64,000 nt of DNA from Desulfomonilia bacterium (GTDB lineage: Bacteria > Desulfobacterota > Desulfomonilia > UBA1062), in the NCBI GenBank assembly GCA_036567785.1, contig DATCTV010000034.1:1-64000 (forward strand), given 5' to 3'. Numbering within the stretch: position 1 is the stretch's first letter; each line of letters opens with the position of its first letter. Positions 62,492-64,000 of the stretch are shown in pieces. A model generated the notes under the pieces. The model worked only from the letters and a program-made list of their open reading frames with translations, made no database searches and had not been told where the DNA came from. The position numbers and the translations under genes were made by a program.

Positions 62492-64000
62492 TTATTCAAT
62501 CGGCAGTGTTACGGTAAAGACCGTACCTGTCAATGGTATGCTTTCAGCAGTGATCCTCCCGTTGTGAAGGGTAGCTATATGTTTTGCAATCGAGAGCCCC
62601 AGACCGGTTCCTCCAACACTGCGCGACCTGGACTTGTCGACGACATAAAACCTTTCGAATATCCTTGCAAGGTGCTCTTTCGGAATCCCGATACCCGTGT
62701 CCCTGACGGTTATTATTGCATTACCGCCTTCGGTCCTCAATCCCACTAAAACCTCACCCTTTTCGGTATATTTGATGGCATTGTCTATGAGATTTGTCAG
62801 GAGCTGCTCTATCCTGAAGCTGTCCGCTGATATGGCAACCGGCCTCAGGTCGGTCTTCAATGAAAGGCCTTTCTGTGTGGCTTTGGGTTCAAAGAGTGTT
62901 ACGATAGAGTTTATCACGGAGCTCAGTTCAATCTTTTCCACACTCATGCTGACAGCCCTGTCCTCAAGTTCCGAGAGAATAAGCAGGTCCTGGACAATAT
63001 TTATAAGGCGGTCCGTGTGGCGTTTTACGATATTGAGGTACTCCCTCTGCTCCTCACTGGCATCATCCAGGATTGTTTCGACAAAGCCTTTTATCGCTGT
63101 GAGCGGTGTCCTCAGTTCATGGGATATATTGACGACCAGTTCTTTTTTCATCTGTTCGATCTTTTTCATATCTGTAATGTCGTGGAATATAAGGACATGA
63201 CCCGAAATAACTCTGGTAGCACTTGCAAGAAATACTCTGCCCGATATCTCAATTTCGGTCTGGGCATGATTAAGGCCGATGTCAAAAATATTCTTAAGCG
63301 ATTCCGAACGCAGAATTTCCCAGTAAAATCTGCCTTCAGGGCTTAATGTACCGAGAATATCCTTTGCGCTGGCATTGACGATAACGATCCTGCCGTCCGA
63401 ATCGAGAAGGACAAGACCTTCGGACATGGATGAAATGATGCCTTCGAGTTCGTCTTTGTGCCTCACAGTGCTGTCAAAGTATAAAGAGAGCTTTTCGGTC
63501 ATATCGTTGAAGCTGTCCGCCAGCCCGCGGAGTTCAGCCTCCTCCATTCTCCTGACACGAATGGAAAAATCTCCTGAAGCGATTTTTCTTGCCGCGTTTC
63601 TGAGTTCAAGCACTGGCCTTGAAACCCTGACCGAGAATATGTATGCGACAATAAACGATAAAATGCTTATAGCACACAGGATGAAAAGAAGCCGCCATTT
63701 GAGCTTGCCGAATATATATCCTTCAGACGGCAGGCTATAGCGGATCACACCGATTATATTTCCGTCTTTCTTCAAAGGTACGGCCACATATATCATTTCC
63801 TTCAGCACGCTTGCGCTGTACCTAACTGAACGGCCGGTCTTTCCGCTGTATGCAGCAGCTATTTCAGGCCTTGATTTGTGGTTGTACATGGTAGAAGGGT
63901 CGACAGCCGAATCAGCCTGAACCACGCCTTCAGAGTCAATCACAGTTATGCGGTTCATGTTGAGGTTGCCGTAATGGCTGACCACAGACCTCAGTTCTTT
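62492..64000 (-). CDS. Membrane sensor histidine kinase, N-terminus beyond window
   Basis: The frame is open to base 64000, so the start is outside the window. The visible 502 residues have part of an extracytoplasmic sensor domain, a membrane helix (LLFILCAISILSFIVAYIF), a HAMP domain, a PAS domain, and a HisKA domain with the phospho-His in VNISHELRTPLTAIKG. The ATPase follows with N box LTNLIDNAIKY and DTGIGIPKEH, then GGTGLGLSI. This is the PhoR/VicK layout. The partner regulator is probably just upstream outside the window. Confidence 0.92.
   Translation of the reverse strand, partial: KELRSVVSHYGNLNMNRITVIDSEGVVQADSAVDPSTMYNHKSRPEIAAAYSGKTGRSVRYSASVLKEMIYVAVPLKKDGNIIGVIRYSLPSEGYIFGKLKWRLLFILCAISILSFIVAYIFSVRVSRPVLELRNAARKIASGDFSIRVRRMEEAELRGLADSFNDMTEKLSLYFDSTVRHKDELEGIISSMSEGLVLLDSDGRIVIVNASAKDILGTLSPEGRFYWEILRSESLKNIFDIGLNHAQTEIEISGRVFLASATRVISGHVLIFHDITDMKKIEQMKKELVVNISHELRTPLTAIKGFVETILDDASEEQREYLNIVKRHTDRLINIVQDLLILSELEDRAVSMSVEKIELSSVINSIVTLFEPKATQKGLSLKTDLRPVAISADSFRIEQLLTNLIDNAIKYTEKGEVLVGLRTEGGNAIITVRDTGIGIPKEHLARIFERFYVVDKSRSRSVGGTGLGLSIAKHIATLHNGRITAESIPLTGTVFTVTLPIE

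Overview
The window looks like a chromosomal segment of a Gram-negative anaerobe, most plausibly from Desulfobacterota or a related deltaproteobacterial lineage. This is an inference from gene content: TolC/RND efflux, lipoproteins, a PPi-type phosphofructokinase, an Isc-NadA-FdhD cluster, a UroD-like methyltransferase and many [4Fe-4S] proteins. No rRNA, tRNA, CRISPR array, transposase or integrase was found.

Region 1 (1 to about 11,340) is a defence island, visibly more GC-rich than the rest. It holds the 3' part of a BREX type 3 operon in the expected order: the end of the PglX-type methyltransferase, the helicase BrxHII, the phosphatase-fold PglZ, and BrxA. A SIR2-family protein and a HerA-type ATPase follow with ATGA-type overlaps. 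After them come a 41-codon ORF that overlaps both neighbours and a cysteine-containing 215-residue protein of unknown function. A GxxExxY gene with CACGAAG-type repeats is inserted between the methyltransferase and the helicase. Two different palindromic repeats sit in frame inside the helicase gene. The island reads as one translationally coupled defence operon combining BREX-3 with the SIR2-HerA pair.

Region 2 (about 11,340 to 22,210) starts with an AT-rich border containing a long hairpin, then a lipoprotein and an acyl-CoA dehydrogenase. A copper/silver-type efflux system follows (YtkA-like protein, TolC-like channel, CusB, CusA and an acidic repeat protein). A homocysteine S-methyltransferase gene lies on the opposite strand between cusB and cusA.

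Region 3 (22,274 to 29,810) is a collinear sulphur and cofactor run: iscR, iscS, iscU, nadA, fdhD, metY, cysK, thiM, thiE. IscS supplies sulphur to IscU and FdhD, NadA needs an Fe-S cluster, and MetY and CysK assimilate sulphide. A promoter with an overlapping palindrome precedes iscR.

Region 4 (29,868 to 48,386) is mostly housekeeping: a LOG-family protein, a RodZ-like protein, recO, a secreted PHP protein, a queuosine-precursor transporter, an M50 protease, trpS, scpA, scpB, an MFS transporter, a NapH-like ferredoxin, an MBL hydrolase, mogA, an EF-G paralogue, a phosphatase, a J-domain protein, a diguanylate cyclase response regulator and a D-hydroxyacid dehydrogenase. An orphan terminator-like structure near 33.2 kb may end a small RNA.

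Region 5 (48,757 to 64,000) has a UroD-family protein and a PPi-phosphofructokinase. Next come two response regulators with a universal stress protein. The window ends with a long leftward run: histidine kinase (cut by the window edge), murA, hisD, cca, an Fe-S/membrane trio, an aminotransferase, engB, ddl and two small membrane-anchored proteins.
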